DNA of 64,000 nt from Aeromonas fluvialis (GTDB lineage: Bacteria; Pseudomonadota; Gammaproteobacteria; Enterobacterales; Aeromonadaceae), in contig NZ_CDBO01000011.1 in assembly GCF_000819885.1 (NCBI RefSeq), positions 99,893 to 163,892 of the forward strand. Reading direction: 5' to 3'. Positions 56,123 to 64,000 of this stretch are shown one piece after another (within the stretch, counting starts at the first letter, position 1; every line of letters starts with the position of its first letter). Below the pieces are notes generated by a model, which was not told the DNA's origin, searched no databases, and saw nothing but the letters and a program-made list of their open reading frames with translations. Both the position numbers and the translations under genes were made by a program.

Positions 56123-57130
56123 ATGGCAACCATTAATGACATTTGCAAAATGACGGGATTTTCTAAGGCAACCGTATCGCGCGCCATCAATGAAACCGGT
56201 CAGGTGAAAGAGTCAACCCGCAAGGCCATTCTCGATGCCATGGAACGACTTAACTTTCGCCCTAATTCCCTGGCACAAGCCCTGGCCAACAAGAGTGGTC
56301 ACAGCATAGGGCTGGTACTCTCCGACTTTGATGGCAGTTACTTTGGCCATATGCTGAAAAGTGCCGCCCAGGTTGCAGAAAAGACCAGCAAACAACTGAT
56401 CGTCACCGATGGCCACCATGAACCCGAGCGCGAGAAACAGGCGATCTATTCACTGGTCGACCGTCGTTGCAGTGTTCTGATTGTCTATACCAGACACATG
56501 TCCGAGGAGGACATACTGGCCATACAGCATGAGGTCGCACTCCCTATCATCTTCATGGGGCGTGCGTTGCCAGCTCACCGCTGCCACTCCATCAGCCTCG
56601 ATAACCGGCAGGCCGCCCGCCAATCCCTGGGACACCTGCTGGCCCTAGGGCATCGCAAGATCGCCTACTTTGGTCCACAGCCCGTCACCCCAACAGCTTC
56701 CATCCGTATGGAGACCTATCAAACCCTGCTGGCGCAACAGGGATCTACCTCGGAGGAGCACTGGTACCAGTGCAGCAGCTACAGCATTGCCGGTGGCTAC
56801 CAGGCGGCCAAACGCTACCTGGCGAGCGGCGCGGGGTGCAGCGCCCTGTTTGCGGCCTGTGACACCATCGCATTTGGGGCGATGCAAGCCTTTCGTGAGG
56901 CAGGACTCACTCTTCCCAGGGACATGTCGATAAGCAGCATCGACGACGAAGAGATCTCGGCTTATATCTCCCCGACATTAACCACCTACCATCAGCCGAT
57001 GAACCAGATGATCTACTATGCCATGGATCTTGCCCTCAATCTGATGGATGGCAAAAGTACTCCTTTCGAATCCAGGGTGTTTCAGGGGGAGCTCAAAGTC
57101 CGCTCATCTGCCATTCCCTACAGCGAATGA
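56123..57130 (+). CDS. LacI-family regulator of the beta-glucoside locus (AscG-like)
   Basis: A 335-residue repressor. The N-terminal LacI helix-turn-helix reads MTGFSKATVSRAINETGQV, followed by the hinge helix NSLAQALANKSG. A periplasmic-binding-protein-like effector domain forms the rest. It lies directly upstream of PTS and phospho-beta-glucosidase genes, and resembles E. coli AscG. Two AACCGGTT operator-like sites lie before the EIIB gene. The inducer is probably a beta-glucoside or its phosphate. Confidence 0.92.
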   Translation: MATINDICKMTGFSKATVSRAINETGQVKESTRKAILDAMERLNFRPNSLAQALANKSGHSIGLVLSDFDGSYFGHMLKSAAQVAEKTSKQLIVTDGHHEPEREKQAIYSLVDRRCSVLIVYTRHMSEEDILAIQHEVALPIIFMGRALPAHRCHSISLDNRQAARQSLGHLLALGHRKIAYFGPQPVTPTASIRMETYQTLLAQQGSTSEEHWYQCSSYSIAGGYQAAKRYLASGAGCSALFAACDTIAFGAMQAFREAGLTLPRDMSISSIDDEEISAYISPTLTTYHQPMNQMIYYAMDLALNLMDGKSTPFESRVFQGELKVRSSAIPYSE

Positions 57131-57383
57131 CTCAAGGGCATGGAGAGAAAATACCAGGGATGGTATGCATGGCTCACCAGCGACTCAGCTTGGCCCTTCA
57201 ATTTCCCGGAACACAGACCGACCCTTGCCCGTGTCACGGGATCACGCCGCCTTCGATCTCCATCATCCCTCACCGCCTGCTGGTAGTACCATATGAGATC
57301 TTTACGTAAAAACAATAAAATCTAATAATTTCATAATGTTAAAAACAAGATACTCATGCGTCTGTCGATTTTCATCTTGTCTG

Positions 57384-57399
57384 TGTGAGTTGAACCACA
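57384..57399 (+). promoter_or_regulatory. Candidate CRP site upstream of the PTS operon
   Basis: TGTGA-GTTGAA-CCACA matches the CRP consensus TGTGA-N6-TCACA at 9 of 10 core positions. It is centred about 60 bases before the start predicted from the -10 box at 57439-57444, the class I spacing. Confidence 0.6.
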
Positions 57400-57403
57400 A
57401 AAA

Positions 57404-57430
57404 TGAAACCGGTTCCTGTAACCGGTTTCC
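57404..57430 (+). promoter_or_regulatory. Tandem LacI/AscG-type operators
   Basis: TGAAACCGGTTCCT (57404-57417) and TGTAACCGGTTTCC (57417-57430) are two near copies of the AscG palindrome TGAAACCGGTTTCA, 13 bases centre to centre. They cover the zone just upstream of the TATAGT -10 box at 57439. The two copies can also pair as a hairpin before TTTTTT, so a terminator for the regulator gene is an alternative reading. Confidence 0.6.
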
Positions 57431-57499
57431 TTTTTTGCTATAGTCAATATCAGTGTGATACGCCATCAATTCGAGTTTCATTATCTTGAGGTCTGTGCC

Positions 57500-57820
57500 A
57501 TGAACAAAAAAATCTATCTGTTTTGCGCTGCGGGAATGTCCACCTCCTTGCTGGTTAACAAGATGCGAGATCAAGCCGCCAAACACTCCGTCCCCGTCGA
57601 GATCGAAGCCTTTCCCGAGTCTCGTGCCAATGAGAAGGGCCCAGAAGCCGATCTGATCTTGCTGGGTCCACAGGTAGGCTATCTGCACGCAGACATCGCC
57701 TCTCGTTTTCCCGGCAAACCCGTAGCGGTCATTGACACTGCCATGTATGGCAAAGTCGATGGACTGGGCGTATTGAAAATGGCCATTGTCGAAATTAAAA
57801 ATGCGGCAAAGCCGGCGTAA
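57500..57820 (+). CDS. PTS lactose/cellobiose-type EIIB
   Basis: A 106-residue cytoplasmic phosphotransfer protein. The phospho-accepting Cys9 lies in the P-loop [14 protein letters not shown]. It passes phosphate from EIIA to the sugar bound by EIIC. It is the first gene of the operon; the neighbours (GH1 enzyme) point to cellobiose or aryl-beta-glucosides. Confidence 0.95.
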   Translation: MNKKIYLFCAAGMSTSLLVNKMRDQAAKHSVPVEIEAFPESRANEKGPEADLILLGPQVGYLHADIASRFPGKPVAVIDTAMYGKVDGLGVLKMAIVEIKNAAKPA

Positions 57821-58064
57821 TAGCACGACACCATAGCCAATATAAATAGTCGGGAATTCTTCTGGCTAACCATAACGTTAGCCTTCCCACCTATTCAAAT
57901 TTTATTTCATATAACGTCGCAGATACCATATTTATGGTGCGTTGATAATATTTGCTTTATCTAGCCTATTTTTATATAGGCCTGGCATGCTCATGCCATT
58001 TATTAGTCAACGCCATGCACACATTTTGTTTTAAAATTATTGAAATCACTATTATGAGGTAACC
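57821..58064 (+). other. Long EIIB-EIIA spacer with small hairpins
   Basis: In a locus where the next genes nearly touch, EIIB and EIIA are 244 bases apart. The AT-rich spacer holds GGCTAAC-6-GTTAGCC (57864-57883), GCCTAT...ATAGGC (57964-57981) and TGGCATG...CATGCCA (about 57983-57998). No T-run follows, so these look like mRNA processing or stability elements rather than terminators. Confidence 0.45.
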
Positions 58065-58436
58065 ATGAACTTTGACGAACTGAATATTGATGATATTAGT
58101 CCTGACTCGACCGAGGCTAATAAAATGGATCTGGAAGAGCAGGTGATGGGAATCATCATCAACTCGGGTGAGGCCCGTAGTTGTGCCTATAAGGCGCTCG
58201 CCTTCGCCAAACAGGGCGACTTTGCCCAGGCCGAAGCCAAGATGGAAGAGGCACGCCAGGCAGCCAATGCGGCACATCTGGTGCAGACCCAGCTGATTGA
58301 AGCCGACATGGGAGAAGGAAAGACCACCATGACCCTCATCATGGTGCATGCGCAAGACCACCTCATGACATCCATGCTGGCTCGCGAGCTGGTGAATGAG
58401 CTGATCGATCTTCACAAGAAACTGGCCGCGCAATAA
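58065..58436 (+). CDS. PTS lactose/cellobiose-type EIIA
   Basis: A 123-residue helical protein that takes phosphate from HPr. The phospho-histidine is His71 in AAHLVQTQLIEAD, and the following GEGKTTMTLIMVHAQDHLMTS is the family signature. ATGAGGTAACC precedes the ATG. An N-terminal acidic extension of about 18 residues is present. Confidence 0.95.
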   Translation: MNFDELNIDDISPDSTEANKMDLEEQVMGIIINSGEARSCAYKALAFAKQGDFAQAEAKMEEARQAANAAHLVQTQLIEADMGEGKTTMTLIMVHAQDHLMTSMLARELVNELIDLHKKLAAQ

Positions 58437-58448
58437 GGAGTCGCATCG

Positions 58449-59858
58449 ATGAAGTTCTCACACGATTTTTTGTTTGGTGCTGCCAGTGCTTCCTATCAGG
58501 TCGAAGGGGCGTGGAACGAAGATGGTAAAGGCATGACGAACTGGGATGAATTTTCCAAGATCCCGGGGAAAACGTTTGAAGGTACTAATGGTGACGTGGC
58601 TGTCGATCACTATCACCGCTATAAAGAAGATATCGCGCTGATGGCTGAGATGGGATTGGAATCCTATCGCTTCTCTATCTCCTGGGCGCGTATATTTCCC
58701 GATGGGGATGGAGAGATCAATCCCAAGGGCATTGAGTTTTACAACAACCTGATCAATGAGTGTTTGAAATATGGAATCGTGCCTTTCATTACGCTCTACC
58801 ATTGGGATCTTCCGCTGACGCTGGAAAAAGATGGTGGTTGGTTGAGTCAACGCACGATACGCGCTTTCGTCCGTTATGCAGAAACATGTTTCACTGCATT
58901 TGGCGACCGGGTTAAACACTTCATTACCTTTAATGAAACGATAGTTTTTTGTAGTCTTGGTTATATGGCCGGAGCACACCCGCCTGGAATCACCAATGAT
59001 CCGAAAAAATATTTCCAGGCGATTCACAACGTCTTCTATGCACATGCACAAGCTGTCTTGATCTACAAGGAAATGAGCCAGTATGGCGAGATCGGTATCA
59101 GTCATGTTTTCAGCCCTGCATTTGGGGTTGATGACAGTGAAGAGAGCCATAAAGCGGCCTATCATGCTAACGCTTATGCGACCCATCTCTATTTTGATCC
59201 GATCCTCAAGGGTGAATACCCAGCCTATGTGATGGATGCCCTTAAGGACAATGAGATTCATCCTGAGCAGACAGAAGAAGAGCTGGCCATTATCAAGCAA
59301 GCATCAACAATGAATGATTTCATGGGGCTTAACTACTACCAACCGAGCCGGGTTGAACTCATAAAGGGAGACGTGGAGAAACGGGAAAATAAAAGAGAAA
59401 ACTGCACAGGGGCACCTGGAAATCCCAGTTTTGACGGTGTGTTTCGCACCGTAAAGATGAATGATAAGCGCTATACGAAATGGGACTGGGAAATCTCGCC
59501 GGAAGGATTTGTCGATGGCTTGAATATGCTCAAAGAGCGTTACGGTCAAGTGAAAATATACATCACTGAAAATGGGTTGGGGGATGAAGACCCTATCATT
59601 GAAGATGAAATATGTGATGTGCCGAGAATTCACTACATTCAGGAACACCTGCAAGCACTCAAGCAGGCGATTCAAGATGGAGTAAACGTAAAAGGCTATT
59701 TTGCTTGGTCTGTGATCGACTTGCTGAGCTGGCTGAACGGTTACAAAAAGCAGTATGGTTTTATCTACGTGGATCACAAAAACAACTATCAACGGAAGAA
59801 AAAGCTGTCCTTCCACTGGTATCGCTCAGTTATTGAAAATAGAGGGGAAGATCTCTAA
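58449..59858 (+). CDS. 6-phospho-beta-glucosidase (GH1)
   Basis: Hydrolyses phosphorylated cellobiose or beta-glucosides brought in by the PTS. The 469-residue GH1 barrel starts with FLFGAASASYQVEGAWNEDG. The acid/base Glu163 is in TFNET and the nucleophile Glu374 in ITENG. The C-terminal KKSFHWYR-like phosphate-binding end is seen as KKLSFHWYRSVI. It starts 12 bases after EIIA and overlaps EIIC by one base (TAATG). Confidence 0.95.
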   Translation: MKFSHDFLFGAASASYQVEGAWNEDGKGMTNWDEFSKIPGKTFEGTNGDVAVDHYHRYKEDIALMAEMGLESYRFSISWARIFPDGDGEINPKGIEFYNNLINECLKYGIVPFITLYHWDLPLTLEKDGGWLSQRTIRAFVRYAETCFTAFGDRVKHFITFNETIVFCSLGYMAGAHPPGITNDPKKYFQAIHNVFYAHAQAVLIYKEMSQYGEIGISHVFSPAFGVDDSEESHKAAYHANAYATHLYFDPILKGEYPAYVMDALKDNEIHPEQTEEELAIIKQASTMNDFMGLNYYQPSRVELIKGDVEKRENKRENCTGAPGNPSFDGVFRTVKMNDKRYTKWDWEISPEGFVDGLNMLKERYGQVKIYITENGLGDEDPIIEDEICDVPRIHYIQEHLQALKQAIQDGVNVKGYFAWSVIDLLSWLNGYKKQYGFIYVDHKNNYQRKKKLSFHWYRSVIENRGEDL

Positions 59859-61201
59859 TGAGCACTGTCAACGCAACTATCAGCAATATCATGCCTCAAG
59901 TGATGAGGTTTGTTAACTCCAGACCGATAAAGGCAATTAAAGATGGTTTCTTGTTTACCATGCCATTGACCATTATCGGCTCTGTATTCCTGTTGCTGGC
60001 TTTTATCCCTATCCCTGGATACGGTGATCTCATGGCCAGTATCTTTGGTGACAACTGGCAGAGCCCCCTATGGCAAGTGGTGGGTGCAACATTTGATATT
60101 TTGGCCCTGATTGGAGTCTTTGGTATTGCCTACAGTTGGGTACAAAATGAAGGCTATCAGGGGGTCAGTGCAGGTATTTTTGCCATCGTCTCTCTGTTGA
60201 TCCTCAACGACAACTTCATTTTGGCCGCAGACGGCAGCTCTATCGGCGGGGTCATCCCCAAAGCCTATATGGGTGGCAAGGGGATGATAGTGGCCATCTT
60301 CGTCGGCATCTTTGTGGGCTGGCTCTACAGCTGGTGCATGAAGAAAAACTTGACCATCAAGATGCCGGAAGGTGTGCCGCAAGGTGTCGCCAACGCCTTC
60401 ATCGCCTTGATCCCTGGCGCACTGATCATCTTCAGCTCGTTCCTGATTTGGATCTTTTTCGAAACATCGTTTGATAAAACCATAGTGACCGTCATTTATG
60501 ACTTCCTACAGACGCCGCTGCAGGGGTTATCCGATTCGCTGGGAGGGGTGATCATCGTTGCGCTGCTCATCTCGTTGCTATGGTGGTGCGGCGTTCATGG
60601 CTCGGCCATTGTCGGCGGCATCATTGGCCCCATCGTCACCGCGAATGCGCTGCAGAACCAAGAGCTCTTGCTCAAGGGGGAGCAATTGATAGCCGGTGAA
60701 AATGCCAAGATTGTGACCAACCAGTTTATCGATCAATACATTACCTTTGGCGGTGCAGGTCTCACACTGGGTCTGGTGGTGTGCATGCTGATGTTTGCCA
60801 AGTCGGTTCAATTTAAAGATCTGGGCCGAGTTGCCATCATGCCGGGTATTTTCAATATCAATGAACCTGTCATTTTTGCTTTCCCGATAGTGTTTAACCC
60901 ATTCATGCTGATTCCCTTCCTGGCGGCGCCGGTTATCTCGGTATTGATGGTCTACTTCACTCTCGCCAATGGTATTGTTGAGCCCTTTACGGCCATCAGT
61001 GTTCCTTGGACCACTCCCATGATCATCAGCGGTTTCATCGTAGGTGGGTGGAAGGCGGCCATGTTACAAGTTGCCGTATTCCTGATGACGGTCTGTGTTT
61101 ACTATCCATTTATGAAGGCGCAAGACAAAATGGCGCAGAAAAATGAAGAGAAGCAGACTGATGCCAATGAGGATGACGATGCCTTGGCACTGCAACTCTA
61201 G
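59858..61201 (+). CDS. PTS lactose/cellobiose-type EIIC permease
   Basis: A 447-residue inner-membrane permease with about ten hydrophobic segments. Typical family features are FLFTMPLTIIGSVFLLLA near the start, WWCGVHGSAIVGG in the middle and the substrate-loop run IFNINEPVIFAFPIVFNP. The C-terminal tail is charged and unusually acidic (EDDDALALQL). It works with the EIIB and EIIA encoded upstream. Confidence 0.95.
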   Translation: MSTVNATISNIMPQVMRFVNSRPIKAIKDGFLFTMPLTIIGSVFLLLAFIPIPGYGDLMASIFGDNWQSPLWQVVGATFDILALIGVFGIAYSWVQNEGYQGVSAGIFAIVSLLILNDNFILAADGSSIGGVIPKAYMGGKGMIVAIFVGIFVGWLYSWCMKKNLTIKMPEGVPQGVANAFIALIPGALIIFSSFLIWIFFETSFDKTIVTVIYDFLQTPLQGLSDSLGGVIIVALLISLLWWCGVHGSAIVGGIIGPIVTANALQNQELLLKGEQLIAGENAKIVTNQFIDQYITFGGAGLTLGLVVCMLMFAKSVQFKDLGRVAIMPGIFNINEPVIFAFPIVFNPFMLIPFLAAPVISVLMVYFTLANGIVEPFTAISVPWTTPMIISGFIVGGWKAAMLQVAVFLMTVCVYYPFMKAQDKMAQKNEEKQTDANEDDDALALQL

Positions 61202-61213
61202 CAGCCATAACAC

Positions 61214-61238
61214 AGGGGGCTTAAATGCTCCCTTTCAT
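61214..61238 (+). terminator. Weak intrinsic terminator after EIIC
   Basis: The stem AGGGGGC-TTAAAT-GCTCCCT (one G-T pair) is followed by TTCATT only. Confidence 0.45.
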
Positions 61239-61391
61239 TCCTGCGACTGAATTTAGCCTTAATTCCTAGCCAAGGAAGTATTTATAACCACTAGTTAATT
61301 TTCTATACATCTAACTTAAAGATGAAGTTAAGGCCATATATAAGGTTTGCGCTATAGGTAAGCTTGTTATTTTGTTTATTCTAAACTGATA

Positions 61392-61437
61392 TGTGTGTTA
61401 TCTGACATTTATTACATCATAGTCATGATGATATAAT
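61392..61437 (+). promoter_or_regulatory. Candidate porin promoter with CRP-like site
   Basis: TGTGT-GTTATC-TGACA at 61392-61407 resembles a CRP site (8 of 10 core positions). A perfect TATAAT lies at 61432-61437, putting the CRP site close to position -44. The -35 is poor, as expected for a CRP-dependent class II promoter. Confidence 0.45.
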
Positions 61438-61497
61438 TTTTAATACATGTCTTTTTAATCGAAAATATCAACAACCATAAATGCTAATGGAGTTAGT

Positions 61498-62802
61498 ATG
61501 AAATTATTTCGTGTCTTGCCCACTGCTTTTGCCGTAGCAACAGTGATCGCATCATCATCGGTGTATGCAAATACAGAAATAGAGGCATTTGAGCAACGAC
61601 TTAAAGAACTTGAAAACAAAGTCGCTGAGCAAAGTGAGCAGCTACAATATAAAGATGACCAGCAACCAGCAACGTTACTGAGTGATATAAAGGTACCAGA
61701 GGGCATTGTTTTTTCAGGGTATGCACGCTACGGTGCAGCTTTCCAAGGTAGTAATGCCGAACGAGTAAATACTCATGGCCAGTTGAATGGCAATGCTACT
61801 GGTCGTTTGGGCAATGAACAAAATGGCGGTGAGTTTCAGCTTGCTAAACTTTTTAAAAGCGAAACCGGAGCAGTTTGGGATCTGGTCTTCATGGTCGATC
61901 ACTGGTCCGATAACGCTTGGGCCGATGATGGTGGTGTCAATGTCAAAAAAATCTACGCCGGGGCGGTCAATATTTTTGAGTCCCAACCCGATTTGTATGT
62001 ATGGGCAGGCAGAGACTTCCATCAACGACCACAAACCGATATCAACGACTACTTCTGGATGATGCACGATGGACAAGGTGGTGGTTTCAGGAATCTTGAT
62101 CTGGGTGGGATAAAACTAGACCTGGCAGCCGTAGGTGCGGTGAATGGCGACTATGTAGAAGATAGCGGTCGTTATGCTTTGACTTCAAAATTGCATGGTT
62201 TGAAAATCGGTGAGGCTGATCTGAGCTTCTATGCAAACTATGGCGGCAGTTCAGAGAAACTAGATGATGATGAAAAAATCGCCGGCTCTGCCTACCAAGT
62301 AGCCAGTGAGTTAATGTGGGCTGGCCAAAAGTTCATCATGCGATATTCACACAACGCCAAAGACAGCGTGTATGACCTTGAAGATGAGCAACGTGCAATG
62401 CTGTTCAGCCTAGATGGCTCAATTCCCCTATCCGAAAAAGCTAATCTGCAATATCTGACAGCTTATCAAACCCTGGATGTCGCTGGAAATGAAAGTCGCG
62501 CCAACTATAACGTGATTCTGCGCCCGACCTATCAGTGGAACAAGGTTCACTCGACCTGGTTCGAGACTGGTTACAACGTTGTCGACTACGATGATATAGA
62601 TGCGACCAATACATCCTGGAAGGCTACCCTGTCACAGAACATTGCTATTGGTGGCGAAACCTGGTCTCGCCCAATGATCCGTTTCTATACAACTGTAGGT
62701 AATGCCGATAACGAATATAGACAACGTGATAATAATGGCAAGATCATTGATTCCCACGATGATACTGTGACTTTCGGGGCGATGTTTGAAGCCTGGTGGT
62801 AA
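61498..62802 (+). CDS. LamB-type carbohydrate porin
   Basis: Outer-membrane channel precursor of 434 residues. It has a signal peptide (cleavage after SSSVYA) and a coiled-coil N-terminal stretch (IEAFEQRLKELENKVAEQ), as in sucrose porin ScrY. The maltoporin-family body has the typical YVWAGRDFHQRPQTDINDYFW line. It ends in the aromatic terminal residue Trp needed for outer-membrane assembly. The adjacent cellobiose PTS suggests uptake of beta-glucosides; its separate promoter means it may be regulated apart. Confidence 0.92.
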   Translation: MKLFRVLPTAFAVATVIASSSVYANTEIEAFEQRLKELENKVAEQSEQLQYKDDQQPATLLSDIKVPEGIVFSGYARYGAAFQGSNAERVNTHGQLNGNATGRLGNEQNGGEFQLAKLFKSETGAVWDLVFMVDHWSDNAWADDGGVNVKKIYAGAVNIFESQPDLYVWAGRDFHQRPQTDINDYFWMMHDGQGGGFRNLDLGGIKLDLAAVGAVNGDYVEDSGRYALTSKLHGLKIGEADLSFYANYGGSSEKLDDDEKIAGSAYQVASELMWAGQKFIMRYSHNAKDSVYDLEDEQRAMLFSLDGSIPLSEKANLQYLTAYQTLDVAGNESRANYNVILRPTYQWNKVHSTWFETGYNVVDYDDIDATNTSWKATLSQNIAIGGETWSRPMIRFYTTVGNADNEYRQRDNNGKIIDSHDDTVTFGAMFEAWW

Positions 62803-63333
62803 GGTACCCATAAATAAATCAGCGTAACTGCCCAAGCCATTACAGGTGATACTTCAGGCGGTCGCATAATTCGAAAATAAAGCGATTTAAAGCAAGCTTT
62901 CAACTCTGGATCGGTATGGTTCATTTCCTGGAGGCTTGCTTTACCGCTAGGAGCGCCACTTTTCGCGCAATCATCGGTTTTGAATGTTGATCAGCGTGCA
63001 AAAGTGACCAGGTTTACGGGATTTTCAGAGTCCAATTTTGATCACTGCGCCATCACCAAAGCCAAAGGTCTCTCTCGCAGTATCGTTCGCAATGACTTTC
63101 ATCAACCTCCAACCGAGCCGCCCAAGTACCTAAGCAACCCGGATCCGATGACTAAGGCGTCAGCCAAGATGATGGGGTAATCCCCCACACTTGTGGTCGC
63201 AGAACCTTGGTCAGTTTTCGATGCAGATTTACGGCGATTCTCACCTCTTACACTTGTTTGCATCCTCTATTAAGTGGTATTTTGGAAATGAAATTAGAAA
63301 AGGAATTTCAAATACATAACAGTGGAGTGTTTT
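62803..63333. other. Unexplained intergenic DNA between porin and pldA
   Basis: No convincing gene. A 10-bp inverted repeat, TAAAGCAAGC at 62888-62897 and GCTTGCTTTA at 62934-62943, brackets 36 bases. Further on, TTGATCAGCGTGCAAAAGTGACCA and TTTTGATCAC near 62986-63050 look like the repeated motifs at ends of IS21-type elements; this is a weak impression. A 66-codon open frame at 62980-63180 lacks a ribosome-binding site. Confidence 0.35.
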
Positions 63334-64000
63334 ATGAAATGTCGGTTGTTTTTTTCAGGGATAACATTGTTGATGTGCTATCAACTCCAGGCGGAGGAGG
63401 TAGAGGTATCGTCTAAGGAAGAGTTATCTTATTCTGCATTCCAACAGCGTTGGGATAATATTTTCACCGTGAGTGAAAATCCATTCGCATTGCTGCCATA
63501 CCAACAGAACTATTTTTTATACAGCTACTCCACCAATGAAAATAAAGATATTTATCGTAGTTCATTCAAAGATGATGATGTGGATGAAATAGATAAGCAT
63601 GAAGCAAAATTCCAAATAAGCTTGCTAATTCCTGTTTGGCGACCATTTATTTTTGAGAGGACAGGCCTGTTTGCTTCATATACACAGGTCGCCATGTGGC
63701 AAGCAACAAATAACACCATATCATCACCTTTTAGAGAGACAAATTACGAACCGCAATTCTTTGTTGCTAAAGCATTTGACTGGAATGTGAAAAATCTGAC
63801 GTTGCGGGCTGCTGAGTTTGGTTTCAATCATCAGTCTAATGGTAGGGCTGGCGATTTATCCAGAAGTTGGAATCGGCTTTACAGTACCATATATGCCGAT
63901 CATGAAAATTTTTCAGCAGAGTTAAAAGTGTGGTACCGGCTTCAAGAGGATAAAGAAGATGATGATAACCCAGATATAAATCGTTATTTGGGCTATTATC
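63334..64000 (+). CDS. pldA: Outer-membrane phospholipase A (cut by window edge)
   Basis: The first 222 residues of OMPLA, a calcium-dependent outer-membrane phospholipase. A short signal peptide (ending near YQLQA) is followed by NPFALLPYQQNYFLYSY and the first beta strands. The catalytic His166 and Ser168 lie in FNHQSNGR, followed by SRSWNRLY. GGAG is 6 bases before the ATG at 63334. The gene is more A+T-rich than the core genes of the window. Confidence 0.93.
   Translation, partial: MKCRLFFSGITLLMCYQLQAEEVEVSSKEELSYSAFQQRWDNIFTVSENPFALLPYQQNYFLYSYSTNENKDIYRSSFKDDDVDEIDKHEAKFQISLLIPVWRPFIFERTGLFASYTQVAMWQATNNTISSPFRETNYEPQFFVAKAFDWNVKNLTLRAAEFGFNHQSNGRAGDLSRSWNRLYSTIYADHENFSAELKVWYRLQEDKEDDDNPDINRYLGYY

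Noticed and set aside
56191-56204. TGAAACCGGTCAGG inside the LacI-type gene as a third operator
   Set aside because: It lies in the helix-turn-helix coding sequence and only the left half matches the AscG palindrome; probably coincidental.
62980-63180. 66-codon open frame between porin and pldA
   Set aside because: No ribosome-binding site, no recognisable motif and atypical composition; it overlaps IS-like end sequence.

Overview
This window is chromosomal DNA from a gammaproteobacterium, almost certainly Aeromonas. The evidence is GC-rich housekeeping genes, gene orders shared with enterobacteria and vibrios (epd-pgk-fbaA, nudC-hemE, cutA-dsbD, ygfZ/sdhE/ygfX, nadB/rpoE-rseABC, lepA-lepB-rnc-era-recO-pdxJ), a PutA without a DNA-binding domain and a PanP-type decarboxylase. 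The genus call is inference from protein resemblance; no database search was possible.

Bases 1-40,900 are mostly core genome. In order they hold a cut-off chemoreceptor, gltX, a second chemoreceptor with a FliA-type promoter, a TVGYGD ion channel, an SH3/TM protein, putA, nudC-hemE, a ROK kinase, the glycolytic cluster epd-pgk-fbaA and a PuuB-like oxidase. Then come cutA-dsbD, a PACE efflux pump divergent from a LysR regulator, ygfZ, sdhE-ygfX and nadB. The envelope-stress operon rpoE-rseABC follows, with an exact sigma-E promoter, then lepA-lepB-rnc-era-recO-pdxJ, cysQ, yciI/yciB, panP, a hemolysin III family gene and yidE.

Bases 41,000-50,140 carry a very large type I-secreted RTX adhesin with a LapA-like N-terminal retention module. 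Its reading frame is broken exactly at the left edge of a 90-bp perfect direct repeat. A lipoprotein gene, a PAS-PAS-GGDEF-EAL protein (GGDEF degenerate, EAL apparently intact) and rraB follow.

Bases 50,390-56,100 are the accessory part. The 5' half of a decayed tRNA-Phe is fused to a degenerate IS5-family (IS903-like) remnant. Next comes a GT2 / LAB_N / ArnT-like GT39 operon facing a UDP-sugar epimerase and a UDP-glucose dehydrogenase that has lost its middle in frame. Together these look like a lipid-linked uronic acid (perhaps galacturonic acid) transfer system for LPS whose first enzyme is broken here.

Bases 56,100-62,800 form a beta-glucoside/cellobiose locus: a LacI-family regulator, PTS EIIB, EIIA, a GH1 6-phospho-beta-glucosidase, EIIC and a LamB-type porin. 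The EIIB promoter has a CRP-like site and two AscG-like AACCGGTT operators. After about 530 bp of unexplained DNA the window ends inside pldA (outer-membrane phospholipase A).
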